Part shown: positions 8,422 to 16,412 of the stretch, in pieces
Layout of the letters: each line of letters starts with the position of its first letter
Numbering within the stretch: position 1 is the stretch's first letter
Notes under the pieces: model-generated
What the model was told of the DNA's origin: nothing
The model's database searches: none
Seen by the model: the letters and a program-made list of their open reading frames with translations, nothing else
NCBI RefSeq assembly: GCF_030655195.1
Contig: NZ_JAURWA010000014.1
Span: 1 to 59,934 of the forward strand
Length of the DNA stretch: 59,934 bases
Source: Patulibacter sp.
GTDB taxonomy: Bacteria > Actinomycetota > Thermoleophilia > Solirubrobacterales > Solirubrobacteraceae
Direction: 5' to 3'
Position numbers and translations under genes: made by a program

Positions 8422-9381
8422 TCAGTTGGCGGGCTTGGCCAGGTCCGCGATCGTCTTCAGGCCGTACTTGTCGGCCGTGGCCTTCGTGACGACGATGGCG
8501 TCGCTGTCCTGCGCGTCGGACTTCTCGAGCGCGACCAGGTTGGACGGCAGCGCCTTCTGCAGCGCGGCGTAGACGTCGTCGGGCGTGGTCGCCGTCGCGT
8601 TCTTGTCGAGGTACGTCAGGATCGTGCCGCTGTACTCCGGGAAGAGGTCCAGCGAGCCGCTCTTCAGCGCCGGGTAGTACTTCTCGCGGCTGCCGATGTT
8701 CAGCTTCGTCGTGATCGACGCGCCCTGGGCCTTCAGCGCCTCGGCGTAGATCTCGGCGAGGACGACGTTCTCCGGGAAGTTCGCGGAGCCGACGGTCAGC
8801 GTCGTGCCCTTCGCGGACGTGCCGGTGCCGGCCAGGCCGTTGTCCGACAGCCACCCCTTGGCGACGGCGTCAGGGTCCTGCTTGTCGACCTGGACCTTCG
8901 AGACCAGGTCGCCGAGGCCGTCGGTGGTCAGCTTCGCCGAGATGCCGTTGAGGACCGTCTTGACCCCGTCGGTGGCCTTCTTCTCGTTGATGATCGGCAG
9001 GACGTCCTGCGCCGCGAAGTTGTTCTTCGGGTCCTCGAGGGCGACGAAGTCGTTCGCGGCGATCGACGGGTCGGTGGTGAAGAGGTCGGCCGCCTCGATC
9101 TGCCCGTTCTTCAGTGCGTTGACCGTCACCGGACCGCCGGTGTCGGTGACGGTGTACTTGCCGAACTCGACGCCGTAGTTCTTCTTCAGCCCGGGCAGGC
9201 CGTCGGTGCGGGTCTTGAACTCGGGCGGGCCGCCCATGATCAGTTGGCTGGCGATGGTCTCGCCCGCGCCGGAGGACGAGCTGCTGCTGCCGCTGTCGTC
9301 GGAGCTGTCGGAGCCGCAGGCGGACACGCCGAGGGCGAGGACTGCTGCGGCTGCTGCGGTCGTGAGGGTCCTGGTGTTCAT
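8422..9381 (-). CDS. Glycine betaine/choline-type ABC substrate-binding lipoprotein, lobes in permuted order
   Basis: A 319-residue lipoprotein with lipobox 'VSAC' (Cys22) and a Ser/Gly/Asp spacer, from the OpuAC/ProX family that feeds compatible solutes to an ABC importer. The order of its lobes is the reverse of the family's. The region normally C-terminal ('GGPPEFKTRTDGLPGLKKNYG' through 'DPDAVAKGWLSDNGL', residues 44-183) comes first. After a ten-residue linker (184-193) comes the normally N-terminal lobe ('LTVGSANFPENVVLAEIYAE' through 'YGLKTIADLAKPAN', 194-319). The break lies exactly at the interdomain crossover after 'DLAKPA'. An AGGAGA Shine-Dalgarno (complement of 9386-9391) lies 4 nt upstream. 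It is the last gene of the operon. Confidence 0.9.
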   Translation of the reverse strand: MNTRTLTTAAAAAVLALGVSACGSDSSDDSGSSSSSSGAGETIASQLIMGGPPEFKTRTDGLPGLKKNYGVEFGKYTVTDTGGPVTVNALKNGQIEAADLFTTDPSIAANDFVALEDPKNNFAAQDVLPIINEKKATDGVKTVLNGISAKLTTDGLGDLVSKVQVDKQDPDAVAKGWLSDNGLAGTGTSAKGTTLTVGSANFPENVVLAEIYAEALKAQGASITTKLNIGSREKYYPALKSGSLDLFPEYSGTILTYLDKNATATTPDDVYAALQKALPSNLVALEKSDAQDSDAIVVTKATADKYGLKTIADLAKPAN

Positions 9382-9468
9382 GGTCTCTCCTAGGAGTCGT
9401 TGCGGGTGCTGGAGGTGGGTGGTGTCGGGACGGGACGTGCGCCCCGCCCGCGGCCGTCGCGGCCGGGG

Positions 9469-10233
9469 TCAGGCACGGGCGCCCTCGGCCTCGGTCACGA
9501 CGGCGAGCCGCGGATCGGGGGCGCCGACCTGCTTGGTCGAGTACCGCCCGGTGATGCCGCGCGAGACGACGTAGCGCTGGACCGTCGACAGGACGAGGTC
9601 GGTGAGGAGGGCCAGGGCCGCCACGAGGACGCCCCCGCCGATCATCTGCGGGTAGTCCTGCTGGGCCAGCCCGTCGTAGATGAAGCGACCCAGACCGCCG
9701 AGCGGCAGGTACGAGGCGACCGTCGCCGTCGCGATCAGCTGCAGGGCGGCGCTGCGCACGCCGGAGAAGATCAGCGGCAGGCTGATCGGCAGCTCGACCC
9801 GGAAGAGCACCTGCGGGCCGGTCATCCCCATCCCGGACGCCGCGTCGCGGACCCCCGGGTCGACGTTCTGCACGCCGGCGAAGGTGTTCGCCAGGATCGG
9901 CGGCACGGCGAGCAGGACCAGGACGATCACGGTCGGGATCAGGAAGCCGGTGTCGGTGCGCCCCTGGAACTGCGGCGAGATGATCACCGTCAGCAGCACG
10001 AGGACGCCGACCGTGGGCAGTGCGCGCAGCGCGTTCGCGGCGCCCACGAGCCACCGGCCCCGGTTGGTGTGCCCGATGAAGAGGCCCAGCGGCAGCGCGA
10101 TGACCATGGCGATCGCCAGCGCCATGGCGCAGAACCTGATGTGGGCCAGGAGCTGGGTGATGATGCCGGTGTCGAACCGGGTGTCGGTCCAGTGCGACCA
10201 GTCGGTCAGCCAGGTGAAGACGTCGCCGATCAT
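9469..10233 (-). CDS. ABC transporter permease, glycine betaine/choline type
   Basis: A 254-residue inner-membrane permease of the BPD-type family. About six hydrophobic segments are visible, and the cytoplasmic EAA loop reads 'DAASGMGMTGPQVLFRVELPISLPLIFSGV'. This surface contacts the ATPase. The ATG overlaps the stop of the upstream permease gene (ATGA). With the second permease it would form a heterodimeric channel. The region of about 87 nt before the binding-protein gene holds only that gene's Shine-Dalgarno. Confidence 0.9.
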   Translation of the reverse strand: MIGDVFTWLTDWSHWTDTRFDTGIITQLLAHIRFCAMALAIAMVIALPLGLFIGHTNRGRWLVGAANALRALPTVGVLVLLTVIISPQFQGRTDTGFLIPTVIVLVLLAVPPILANTFAGVQNVDPGVRDAASGMGMTGPQVLFRVELPISLPLIFSGVRSAALQLIATATVASYLPLGGLGRFIYDGLAQQDYPQMIGGGVLVAALALLTDLVLSTVQRYVVSRGITGRYSTKQVGAPDPRLAVVTEAEGARA

Positions 10234-10928
10234 GTGCGCACCGCCCGGCGCCAGGGGGTCAGCACGCGGTTGAGGAGCACCACCGCGGAGTCCAGGACGA
10301 CCGCCAGGAGGACGCAGAGGACGATCCCCAGGACGATCGGCGGGTAGTACGCGTCCGGCGTCGAGAGCTGGAAGCCCTGCGTGAACAGCTGGCCGAGGTT
10401 CGACAGGCCGATGGTGCCGGCCACCGCGACGATGCTGACGTTGGACACGACCGCGACCCGCAGGCCCGCGGCGATGACCGGGACCGCGATGGGCAGCTCG
10501 ACCTTGAAGAACCGCTCGAGGGGACGGAAGCCCATGGCGGTCGCCGCCTGCGTGGTCTCCTCCGGCACCGAGGCCAGCCCGTCGGCGACGACGCGCACGA
10601 GCAGCGCCACGGAGTAGACGGTCAGGGCGATCGGGACCTGGAGGGGGTCGAGCGTGTCGAGTCCCAGGAGGGGCGGGACGAGCACGAACAGGGCGATCGA
10701 GGGGATCGTGTAGAGCACCCCGGTGATCGACATGATCGGCGGGTAGGTCCACCGGTGGCGGCGGGCGACCCAGCCCAGCGGCAGGGCGATGAGCAGCCCG
10801 ACGATGACCGGGACCACCGACAGCCACGTGTGGGACCAGAGCAGGCCGAGGTCCTCGCTGCGGTGGTCGAGGAAGTACTCGACGAAGTGCAGCGGCGACG
10901 AGCTGGCGCCGTCGGCGAGCGCGATCAC
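10230..10928 (-). CDS. ABC transporter permease, glycine betaine/choline type
   Basis: A 232-residue second permease of the same importer. The segment 'HTWLSVVPVIVGLLIALPLGW' begins the membrane domain, and the EAA loop reads 'QAATAMGFRPLERFFKVELPIAVPVI'. The GTG start overlaps the ATPase gene stop (GTGA), and its own stop overlaps the next permease start, so the genes are translationally coupled. The pairing of two different permeases with one ATPase and one lipoprotein is the OpuB/OpuC layout rather than the single-permease OpuA layout. Confidence 0.9.
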   Translation of the reverse strand: MIALADGASSSPLHFVEYFLDHRSEDLGLLWSHTWLSVVPVIVGLLIALPLGWVARRHRWTYPPIMSITGVLYTIPSIALFVLVPPLLGLDTLDPLQVPIALTVYSVALLVRVVADGLASVPEETTQAATAMGFRPLERFFKVELPIAVPVIAAGLRVAVVSNVSIVAVAGTIGLSNLGQLFTQGFQLSTPDAYYPPIVLGIVLCVLLAVVLDSAVVLLNRVLTPWRRAVRT

Positions 10929-12028
10929 GTCTGTCGCTCCGGCTCGTGGGCCTCGATCAGGTCGAGGATCTCGCGGGACGTCGTGGTGCCGATCAGGGCG
11001 CCGCCCTCGTCGATGACGACCCCGCGGCCCGAGGGCGACGACAGGCAGGCGTCGAGGGCGGCCCGCAGGGTGCTGCCCTGGGTCGCCAGCGTCCCGCCGC
11101 GGTAGAGCAGCTCGTCCGTGACGGTGTCGTGGCCGCGGAAGTCCGCGCCGAGGTCGAGCCAGCCCTGCGGGGCGCCGGCGCCGTCGACGGCCAGCAGCCA
11201 CGAGTCGCCGTCGGTGCCGGTGGGGATCGGTGCCCCGAGGACGACGGTCGGCTCGTCGCGGGTCGACAGGGTCCCCGCGTCGGCGAACCCGAGCGCCCGG
11301 TACCCGCGGTCGCGGCCGACGAAGGCGGCGACGAACGCGTCGACCGGACGGCTGAGCAGCTCGGCCGGCGTCGCGAGCTGCGCGAGCCGCCCGCCGACGC
11401 GGAGCACCGCGACCTGGTCGCCGAGCTTGATGGCCTCGTCGATGTCGTGGGTGACGAACACGATCGTCTTGCCGAGCTCCTGCTGCAGGCGGAGGAACTC
11501 GTCCTGGAGCTGCTCGCGCACGACCGGGTCCACGGCGCTGAACGGCTCGTCCATCAGCATCACCGGAGGATCGGCCGCCAGGGCGCGGGCGACGCCGACG
11601 CGCTGCTGCTGCCCGCCGGAGAGCTGGGCCGGGTAGCGCTTGGCGAAGTGCTCCGGCAGGCCGACGCGCTCGAGCAGCTCCATCGCGGTGCGACGGGCCT
11701 GCTTCTTGTCCGTCCCGAGCAGGAACGGGACGGTCGCGACGTTGTCGACGATCGTCCGGTGCGGGAAGAGCCCGGCGTGCTGGATGACGTAGCCGATCTT
11801 GCGGCGCAGCTCGTGGGTCGGGAGCGTGGCGGTGTCCTGGTCGTCCAGCCAGATCGTGCCGGAGGTCGGCTCGATCATCCGGTTGACCATCCGCAGGCTC
11901 GTCGTCTTGCCGCACCCGGATGGGCCGACGAGGACGGTGATCCGTCCCGACGCCGCCTCGAGGTCGAGCTCGTCGACGGCGACCGTGCCGTCGGGGTAGC
12001 GCTTCGTCACCGCGTCGAATCGGATCAC
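10925..12028 (-). CDS. ABC transporter ATP-binding protein, glycine betaine/choline type
   Basis: A 367-residue ATPase driving the importer. Walker A is 'GPSGCGKTTS', the Q-loop lies near 'YVIQHAGLFPH', the signature is 'LSGGQQQRVGVARAL', Walker B is 'VMLMDEPFSAVD' and the switch is 'VFVTHDIDEAI'. The C-terminal 120 residues contain a CBS-like tail ('GSTLRAALDACLSSPSGRGVVIDEGG'), used in OpuA-type ATPases to sense ionic strength. The GTG start overlaps the IclR gene stop by 4 nt (GTGA). The four transporter genes and the regulator therefore appear to be one transcript. Confidence 0.93.
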   Translation of the reverse strand: MIRFDAVTKRYPDGTVAVDELDLEAASGRITVLVGPSGCGKTTSLRMVNRMIEPTSGTIWLDDQDTATLPTHELRRKIGYVIQHAGLFPHRTIVDNVATVPFLLGTDKKQARRTAMELLERVGLPEHFAKRYPAQLSGGQQQRVGVARALAADPPVMLMDEPFSAVDPVVREQLQDEFLRLQQELGKTIVFVTHDIDEAIKLGDQVAVLRVGGRLAQLATPAELLSRPVDAFVAAFVGRDRGYRALGFADAGTLSTRDEPTVVLGAPIPTGTDGDSWLLAVDGAGAPQGWLDLGADFRGHDTVTDELLYRGGTLATQGSTLRAALDACLSSPSGRGVVIDEGGALIGTTTSREILDLIEAHEPERQT

Positions 12029-12723
12029 GGGCGGGTCTCCTGTCCTGTGGTGTCGGTCGACGGCGTCGCGCCGAGGTGGCCGCTCAGGACGCGGGCCTCC
12101 TCGGCGAGGATCGCGCCGTAGCGGTGCAGGGTGGCGTCGTCGATCCGGTAGCTGGGGCCGAGCAGGCTCATCGCCGCGGCGACCCCGCCGGGCCGCAGGA
12201 TCGGCGCGACGATCGCGGTGACGTCCGGCTCGAGCCGGTCGTGCTCGGAGACGTAGCCGCACGCCGGCACGTCGTCGGCGAGCGCGCGGCCGACCACGAG
12301 GCCGGCGGTCGGGAACGACCGGCCGACCCAGCTGGTGTGGCGCACCGCGTGCGTCCCCTCGACCATGGCGATGTGGATCGCGGTCCCGCCCGGGCCGGCG
12401 ATCGTCAGGTAGGCGGACTCGCCGGTGGCGCCGACCAGGCGGTCGAGCACGGGCTCGGCGATCCGGACGAGGCTCTGGCGCCCGAGGGCGAGCGCACCGA
12501 GCTGGATCAGGCGGGAGCCGGCACGGAAGCAGCCCTCCTCGTCCCGGGTGACGAAGCCCGAGCCCTCGAGCGTCCGCAGCAGCCGCAGCGCCGTGCTGGC
12601 CGGCAGCTCGGCGCGCCTCGCGCACTCGGACAGGCCGATGGAGTCCTCCGCGCAGACCTCGGCGAGCAGGGCCAGGGCCCGGTCCACGGTGCGGGTGGTG
12701 CCCGCGCTTGCCGCCGTCGCCAT
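12025..12723 (-). CDS. IclR-family transcriptional regulator
   Basis: A 232-residue regulator with an N-terminal winged helix-turn-helix (about 10-70: 'VDRALALLAEVC' and 'LPASTALRLLRTLEGSGFV') and a C-terminal effector-binding domain ('AEPVLDRLVGATGESAYL', 'GRSFPTAGLVVGRALA', 'APILRPGGVAAAMSLLG'). It leads the transporter operon, so it probably controls uptake in response to the solute or its catabolite and may regulate itself. Upstream (12724-12837) a GCAA-N5-TTGC inverted repeat at about 12757-12769 is a weak operator candidate. A TAGGGC hexamer lies 6 nt before the ATG. Confidence 0.88.
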   Translation of the reverse strand: MATAASAGTTRTVDRALALLAEVCAEDSIGLSECARRAELPASTALRLLRTLEGSGFVTRDEEGCFRAGSRLIQLGALALGRQSLVRIAEPVLDRLVGATGESAYLTIAGPGGTAIHIAMVEGTHAVRHTSWVGRSFPTAGLVVGRALADDVPACGYVSEHDRLEPDVTAIVAPILRPGGVAAAMSLLGPSYRIDDATLHRYGAILAEEARVLSGHLGATPSTDTTGQETRP

Positions 12724-12837
12724 CGCTCTGCCCTACCCGGCTTCCATGCCGTGCAACCGCCTTGCCATTGGGCGAGATGTTCCCAGGGTGTTGGCGGCGC
12801 CGCAAGCGGGGTGCGCCGCGCGGTGCGCGACCGGTGC

Positions 12838-13290
12838 TCAGCGGCCGGTCGAGCCGAAGCCGCCGACACCGCGGGGGGTGTCGTCGAGCGCGTCGACCTC
12901 CACGACGCCCGGCAGCGCCACGGGGACGAGGAGCAGCTGGGCGATCCGCTCCCCCGCCGCCGCCTCGAAGGTCGCCTCGCGGTCGGTGTTCAGCAGCAGG
13001 ACCCGCAGCTCGCCGCGGTAGCCGGCGTCGACGACGCCCGGCGTGTTGACGAGCGTGAGGCCGTGGCGGACCGCCAGGCCGGACCGGGGCGTGACGACCC
13101 CCGCGTACCCGTCGGGCACGGCGATCGCGATCCCGGTGGGGACCAGCGCCCGCTCTCCCGGACCCAGGACGACGGGGTCGACGCAGCAGAGGTCCAGGCC
13201 GGCGTCGCCGGGGTGCTGGCGCACCGGGAGCGTCGCGTCCGGCCTGAGCCGGCGGACGGCGAGCGGGGGCACGGCGGGCGGCGTCGGCAC
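12838..13290 (-). CDS. dut: dUTP diphosphatase
   Basis: A 150-residue trimeric dUTPase that hydrolyses dUTP to dUMP, supplying thymidylate synthesis and keeping uracil out of DNA. The five conserved motifs appear in order: 'PGDAGLDL', 'PRSGLA', 'VNTPGVVDAGYRGEL', 'RIAQLLLVP' and the P-loop-like tail 'RGVGGFGSTGR'. The length is normal. The GTG at 13288-13290 has GATCCT 7 nt upstream (complement of 13298-13303) and no Shine-Dalgarno. It is transcribed in the same direction as the ACT gene, with 42 nt between. Confidence 0.95.
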   Translation of the reverse strand: MPTPPAVPPLAVRRLRPDATLPVRQHPGDAGLDLCCVDPVVLGPGERALVPTGIAIAVPDGYAGVVTPRSGLAVRHGLTLVNTPGVVDAGYRGELRVLLLNTDREATFEAAAGERIAQLLLVPVALPGVVEVDALDDTPRGVGGFGSTGR

Positions 13291-13332
13291 GCCGCGCAGG
13301 ATCGCAGAGGGCCGGCGTCGGTCCCCGGCGCG

Positions 13333-13752
13333 TCAGTCGCGGACGCCGTGCCCGGCGTCGCGCAGCGCGCCCACGGCCGCCCCGAGGTCGCCGGCGCGGA
13401 CGAGCACGTAGTCCGTGTCGAACGTCGACAGCGCGAAGATCGAGATGCCCGCGGCGGCGAGCGGTGCCGTCAGCCGGGTGAGGATGCCGACCAGCGCGAA
13501 GTCCAGCGGGCCGGCGACCCGCAGCGCCCGCCAGGGGCCCTCGTGCCGGACGTCGGCGGGGACCTCGGCGGCCGGGCAGACGATCGAGAGCTCGTCGTCC
13601 GTGCGGACGATGGCGGTCAGCGGGCTCGACGTCCGCGGGAGCCACGACGGGATCGGCGCGTCGTGGTTCAGGCGGCAGACCTGCAGGTGGACGTCCAGGA
13701 CGTCGAGGACCAGCGCCGGGGCCGCGACGGTCGGGCCGTCGTCGTCGCTCAT
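13333..13752 (-). CDS. ACT-domain protein (CASTOR/ACT type)
   Basis: A 139-residue cytoplasmic protein. The first half is a beta-rich segment ('LVLDVLDVHLQVCRLNHDAPIPSWL') and the second half an ACT-like fold ('WRALRVAGPLDFALVGILTRLTAPLAAAGISIFALSTFDTDYVLV'), as in small amino-acid-sensing ACT proteins. These bind amino acids and usually act as regulators. The ligand here is unknown, though dap genes lie close by. Its ATG overlaps the hflX stop (ATGA), so it is translated with hflX. Confidence 0.8.
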   Translation of the reverse strand: MSDDDGPTVAAPALVLDVLDVHLQVCRLNHDAPIPSWLPRTSSPLTAIVRTDDELSIVCPAAEVPADVRHEGPWRALRVAGPLDFALVGILTRLTAPLAAAGISIFALSTFDTDYVLVRAGDLGAAVGALRDAGHGVRD

Positions 13753-15107
13753 CGCGTGGCGTCGTCGTCGCCGCTCGGGGCGACGGGGTGCAGACGGAAG
13801 CGGTCGTACTTGGCCGCGAGATCCCGGGGGACGCGGACCCGGACCAGCACGCCGTCGCCGCGGTGCTCCTGCTCCAGGTCGCCGGCGAGCTCGTGCAGCT
13901 CGCTGAGGACCTGGCCCTCGGCGTAGGGCAGCAGCAGCTCGATCGCCTGCAGCTTGGCCTCGAACTCGTCCTCGATCCGCGTGGCCAGCGTCCCGATGCC
14001 CTCCCCCTCGCCGGCGGCGATCTGGACGGCGTCGGGGAACCGCGCCCACAGCGCGTCGCGGCGGTCCTGGTCGATCAGGTCGATCTTGTTCAGGACGAGG
14101 ACGTGCGTGTTCTCGGTGGCGCCGATGTCCTTCAGGACGTCCTCGACGGCGGCCATCACGGCGGCCATCTGCTCGTCGGGCTGGCTGGCGTCGACGACGT
14201 GCAGGACGAGGTCGGCGATCACCGTCTCCTCGAGCGTGGCGCCGAAGGCCTCGACGAGGTGGTGGGGCAGCTTGCGGATGAACCCGACCGTGTCGGTCAT
14301 CAGGTAGGTGCGCCCGTTCCAGCGCAGCTCCCGGGTCGTCGGGTCCAGGGTGTGGAACAGGCGGTCCTGCACGCCCACCGTCGCACCGGTCAGCGCGTTG
14401 AGCACCGTCGACTTGCCGGCGTTGGTGTACCCGGCCAGCGCGACGTTGGGGATGTGCGAGGACCGGGCCCGCTCGGCGCGCATGACGCGTCGGGTGCCCT
14501 TGACGTCCTCGAGCCGGCGGCGCAGCTTGGTGATGCGGTCGCGCGCCAGCCGGCGGTCGGTCTCGATCTGCGTCTCGCCCGGTCCGCGGGTGCCGACGCC
14601 GCCCACGCCGAGGCGGTCGAGGTGGGTCCACAGACCCCGCATCCGGGCCAGGTTGTACTGCAGCTGGGCCAGCTCGACCTGGAGCTTGCCCTCGGAGGAG
14701 TTGGCGTGCACGGCGAAGATGTCGAGGATCAGCGCGGTGCGGTCGAGGACCGGCATCTCCAGCGCACCCTCGATGTTGCGCTCCTGACGCGGCGAGAGCT
14801 CGTCGTCGGTGACGACCATCGTGGCGCCGACCTCGGCGCAGAGGGCCTTCAGCTCCTTGAGCTTGCCCTCGCCGACGTACGTGTTGGGGTGCGGCTGGTC
14901 CAGGTGCTGGACGAGCTGCTCGACGACCTCGACGCCGGCGGTCCGCAGGAGCTCCCGCAGCTCGCTGAGGTCGTCGCCGGTCTCCAGCACACCGACGATC
15001 ACGGCCCGCTGGTCCGCGGCCTTGCGCTGCTGGTCGAAGTCCGAGGCGTGGGTGGTCTCGAATCCCTGGACGGAGTACTGCGGCTGGTCGTCGTCGTCGA
15101 TAGGCAC
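13749..15107 (-). CDS. hflX: Ribosome-associated GTPase HflX
   Basis: A 452-residue GTPase that splits or rescues stalled 70S ribosomes. It has an N-terminal HflX domain ('HPNTYVGEGKLKELKALC', 'TDDELSPRQERNIEGAL', 'DRTALILDIFAVHANSSEGK'), a Gly-rich loop 'GVGGVGTRGPGETQIETDRR', and a G domain with 'GYTNAGKST' (G1), 'DTVGFIRKLP' (G3) and 'NKIDL' (G4). Two in-frame GTGs exist, at 15113 and 15107. TACCAT (complement of 15116-15121) lies 8 nt before the second, so I chose 15107. The gene is divergent from dapE. Confidence 0.94.
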   Translation of the reverse strand: MPIDDDDQPQYSVQGFETTHASDFDQQRKAADQRAVIVGVLETGDDLSELRELLRTAGVEVVEQLVQHLDQPHPNTYVGEGKLKELKALCAEVGATMVVTDDELSPRQERNIEGALEMPVLDRTALILDIFAVHANSSEGKLQVELAQLQYNLARMRGLWTHLDRLGVGGVGTRGPGETQIETDRRLARDRITKLRRRLEDVKGTRRVMRAERARSSHIPNVALAGYTNAGKSTVLNALTGATVGVQDRLFHTLDPTTRELRWNGRTYLMTDTVGFIRKLPHHLVEAFGATLEETVIADLVLHVVDASQPDEQMAAVMAAVEDVLKDIGATENTHVLVLNKIDLIDQDRRDALWARFPDAVQIAAGEGEGIGTLATRIEDEFEAKLQAIELLLPYAEGQVLSELHELAGDLEQEHRGDGVLVRVRVPRDLAAKYDRFRLHPVAPSGDDDATR

Positions 15108-15251
15108 TGCCACCCATGGTACGCCCCTTCCGCAGGGCCTCCGCGACGATCGGCCACCGGGGCGGCGCTCGCCCCCGGTTCGATCCCGGGCCGGGGCGCC
15201 GGACCGACGTCCCGAGCGGTCGCGACGCCGGCCCGGCGGTATCGTCGCGGC

Positions 15252-16337
15252 GTGTCCCCGCGTCTGTCCGACCGCCTCGCCGAGCTGACGCTGCAGCTCG
15301 TGGACTGCCCGTCGGAGTCCCGGCACGAGGAGCCCGCGATCGCGCTGGCCCAGGCCCTGCTCTTCGAGTCCGGCGTGGCGACGATCGACGCGCACGACAC
15401 CTGCCTGCTGGCGGGCACCACCACCAGGGGCGACCGGCCCCTGATCCTCCTCGCCGGGCACCTCGACACGGTGCCTGCGCAGGACAACCGGCCGGGCCGG
15501 ATCGAGGACGGCGTCGTCCACGGCCTGGGCTCCTGCGACATGAAGGGCGCCTGCGCGGTGATGCTCGAGCTCCTGCGCGACGGGGTGCACGAGGAGGAGG
15601 ACCGGGCCTGCGACCTGGGCGTGGTGCTGTTCGGGCGCGAGGAGCTGCCGTTCGTCGACACGACGCTGACTCCCCTCCTGGCCCGGCGACCCGAGCTGCG
15701 CGAGGCGGACCTCGCCGTCGTGATGGAGCCGACGTCCGGCGCCGTCCAGGGCGGCTGCCTGGGCAACCTCAACGCCACGTGGACGTTTCACGGCGAGGCC
15801 GCCCACAGCGCCCGTCCGTGGCTGGGGCACAACGCGATCCACCGGGCCGCGGCCGGCGTCGCGCGGCTCTCGCACGTGCCGATCTCCCGTCACATGTTCT
15901 CGGGTCTGGAGTACGCCGAGTGCGTCTCGGTCACGCGGATCGCCGGCGGCGTCGCCGACAACGTGGTCCCCGACCGGGTCGACGCCCACGTCAACTACCG
16001 CTACCCGCCGGGCGTCGAGCCCGAGGCCGCGGAGGCCCAGCTGCGGGCCTGGTGCGACGTCGAGCACTCCTCGCTGACCATCGTCGGGCACGCGCCGTCG
16101 GGGGCCGTCGCGGTCGACGGCGACCTCGCGCGGGCGCTGATCGCCCGCACCGGCGGCGACGTCGCCCCGAAGCAGGCGTGGACGCCCGTGGCGGAGTTCG
16201 GCCTGGCAGGCGTACCGGCCCTGAACTTCGGCCCGGGCGACCCGCGGTACGCCCACAAGCGCGACGAGCAGGTCTCCGCCACCGCGCTGGCGGCGAGCTA
16301 CGAGACGCTCGCGGCACTGGTCCGCACGGGCGCCTGA
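15252..16337 (+). CDS. dapE: Succinyl-diaminopimelate desuccinylase
   Basis: A 361-residue M20-family metallohydrolase that removes succinate from N-succinyl-LL-diaminopimelate, giving LL-DAP. Visible metal and catalytic motifs are 'LAGHLDTVPAQDN' (His and the catalytic Asp), 'VHGLGSCDMKGA' (bridging Asp), 'FGREELPF' (catalytic Glu pair) and 'VMEPTSGAVQGG'. The dimerisation domain follows ('HGEAAHSARPWLGHNAIH'), and a C-terminal metal His lies in 'PGDPRYAHKRDE'. The length is normal. The GTG lies 6 nt after TATCGT (15240-15245) without a Shine-Dalgarno. It precedes dapC on the same strand, with 75 nt between. Confidence 0.93.
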   Translation: MSPRLSDRLAELTLQLVDCPSESRHEEPAIALAQALLFESGVATIDAHDTCLLAGTTTRGDRPLILLAGHLDTVPAQDNRPGRIEDGVVHGLGSCDMKGACAVMLELLRDGVHEEEDRACDLGVVLFGREELPFVDTTLTPLLARRPELREADLAVVMEPTSGAVQGGCLGNLNATWTFHGEAAHSARPWLGHNAIHRAAAGVARLSHVPISRHMFSGLEYAECVSVTRIAGGVADNVVPDRVDAHVNYRYPPGVEPEAAEAQLRAWCDVEHSSLTIVGHAPSGAVAVDGDLARALIARTGGDVAPKQAWTPVAEFGLAGVPALNFGPGDPRYAHKRDEQVSATALAASYETLAALVRTGA

Positions 16338-16412
16338 CGCTCCACCCCCCCGACCCCCGTCATCGCGTGGTGGGGGCCATCCCCCGGCCTCGACGCGTAG
16401 CGTTCCGGGGCG

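Noticed and set aside
12757-12769. GCAA-N5-TTGC inverted repeat before the IclR gene as a defined operator
   Set aside because: Only four base pairs per arm, expected by chance at this size; mentioned as weak within the gene entry only.
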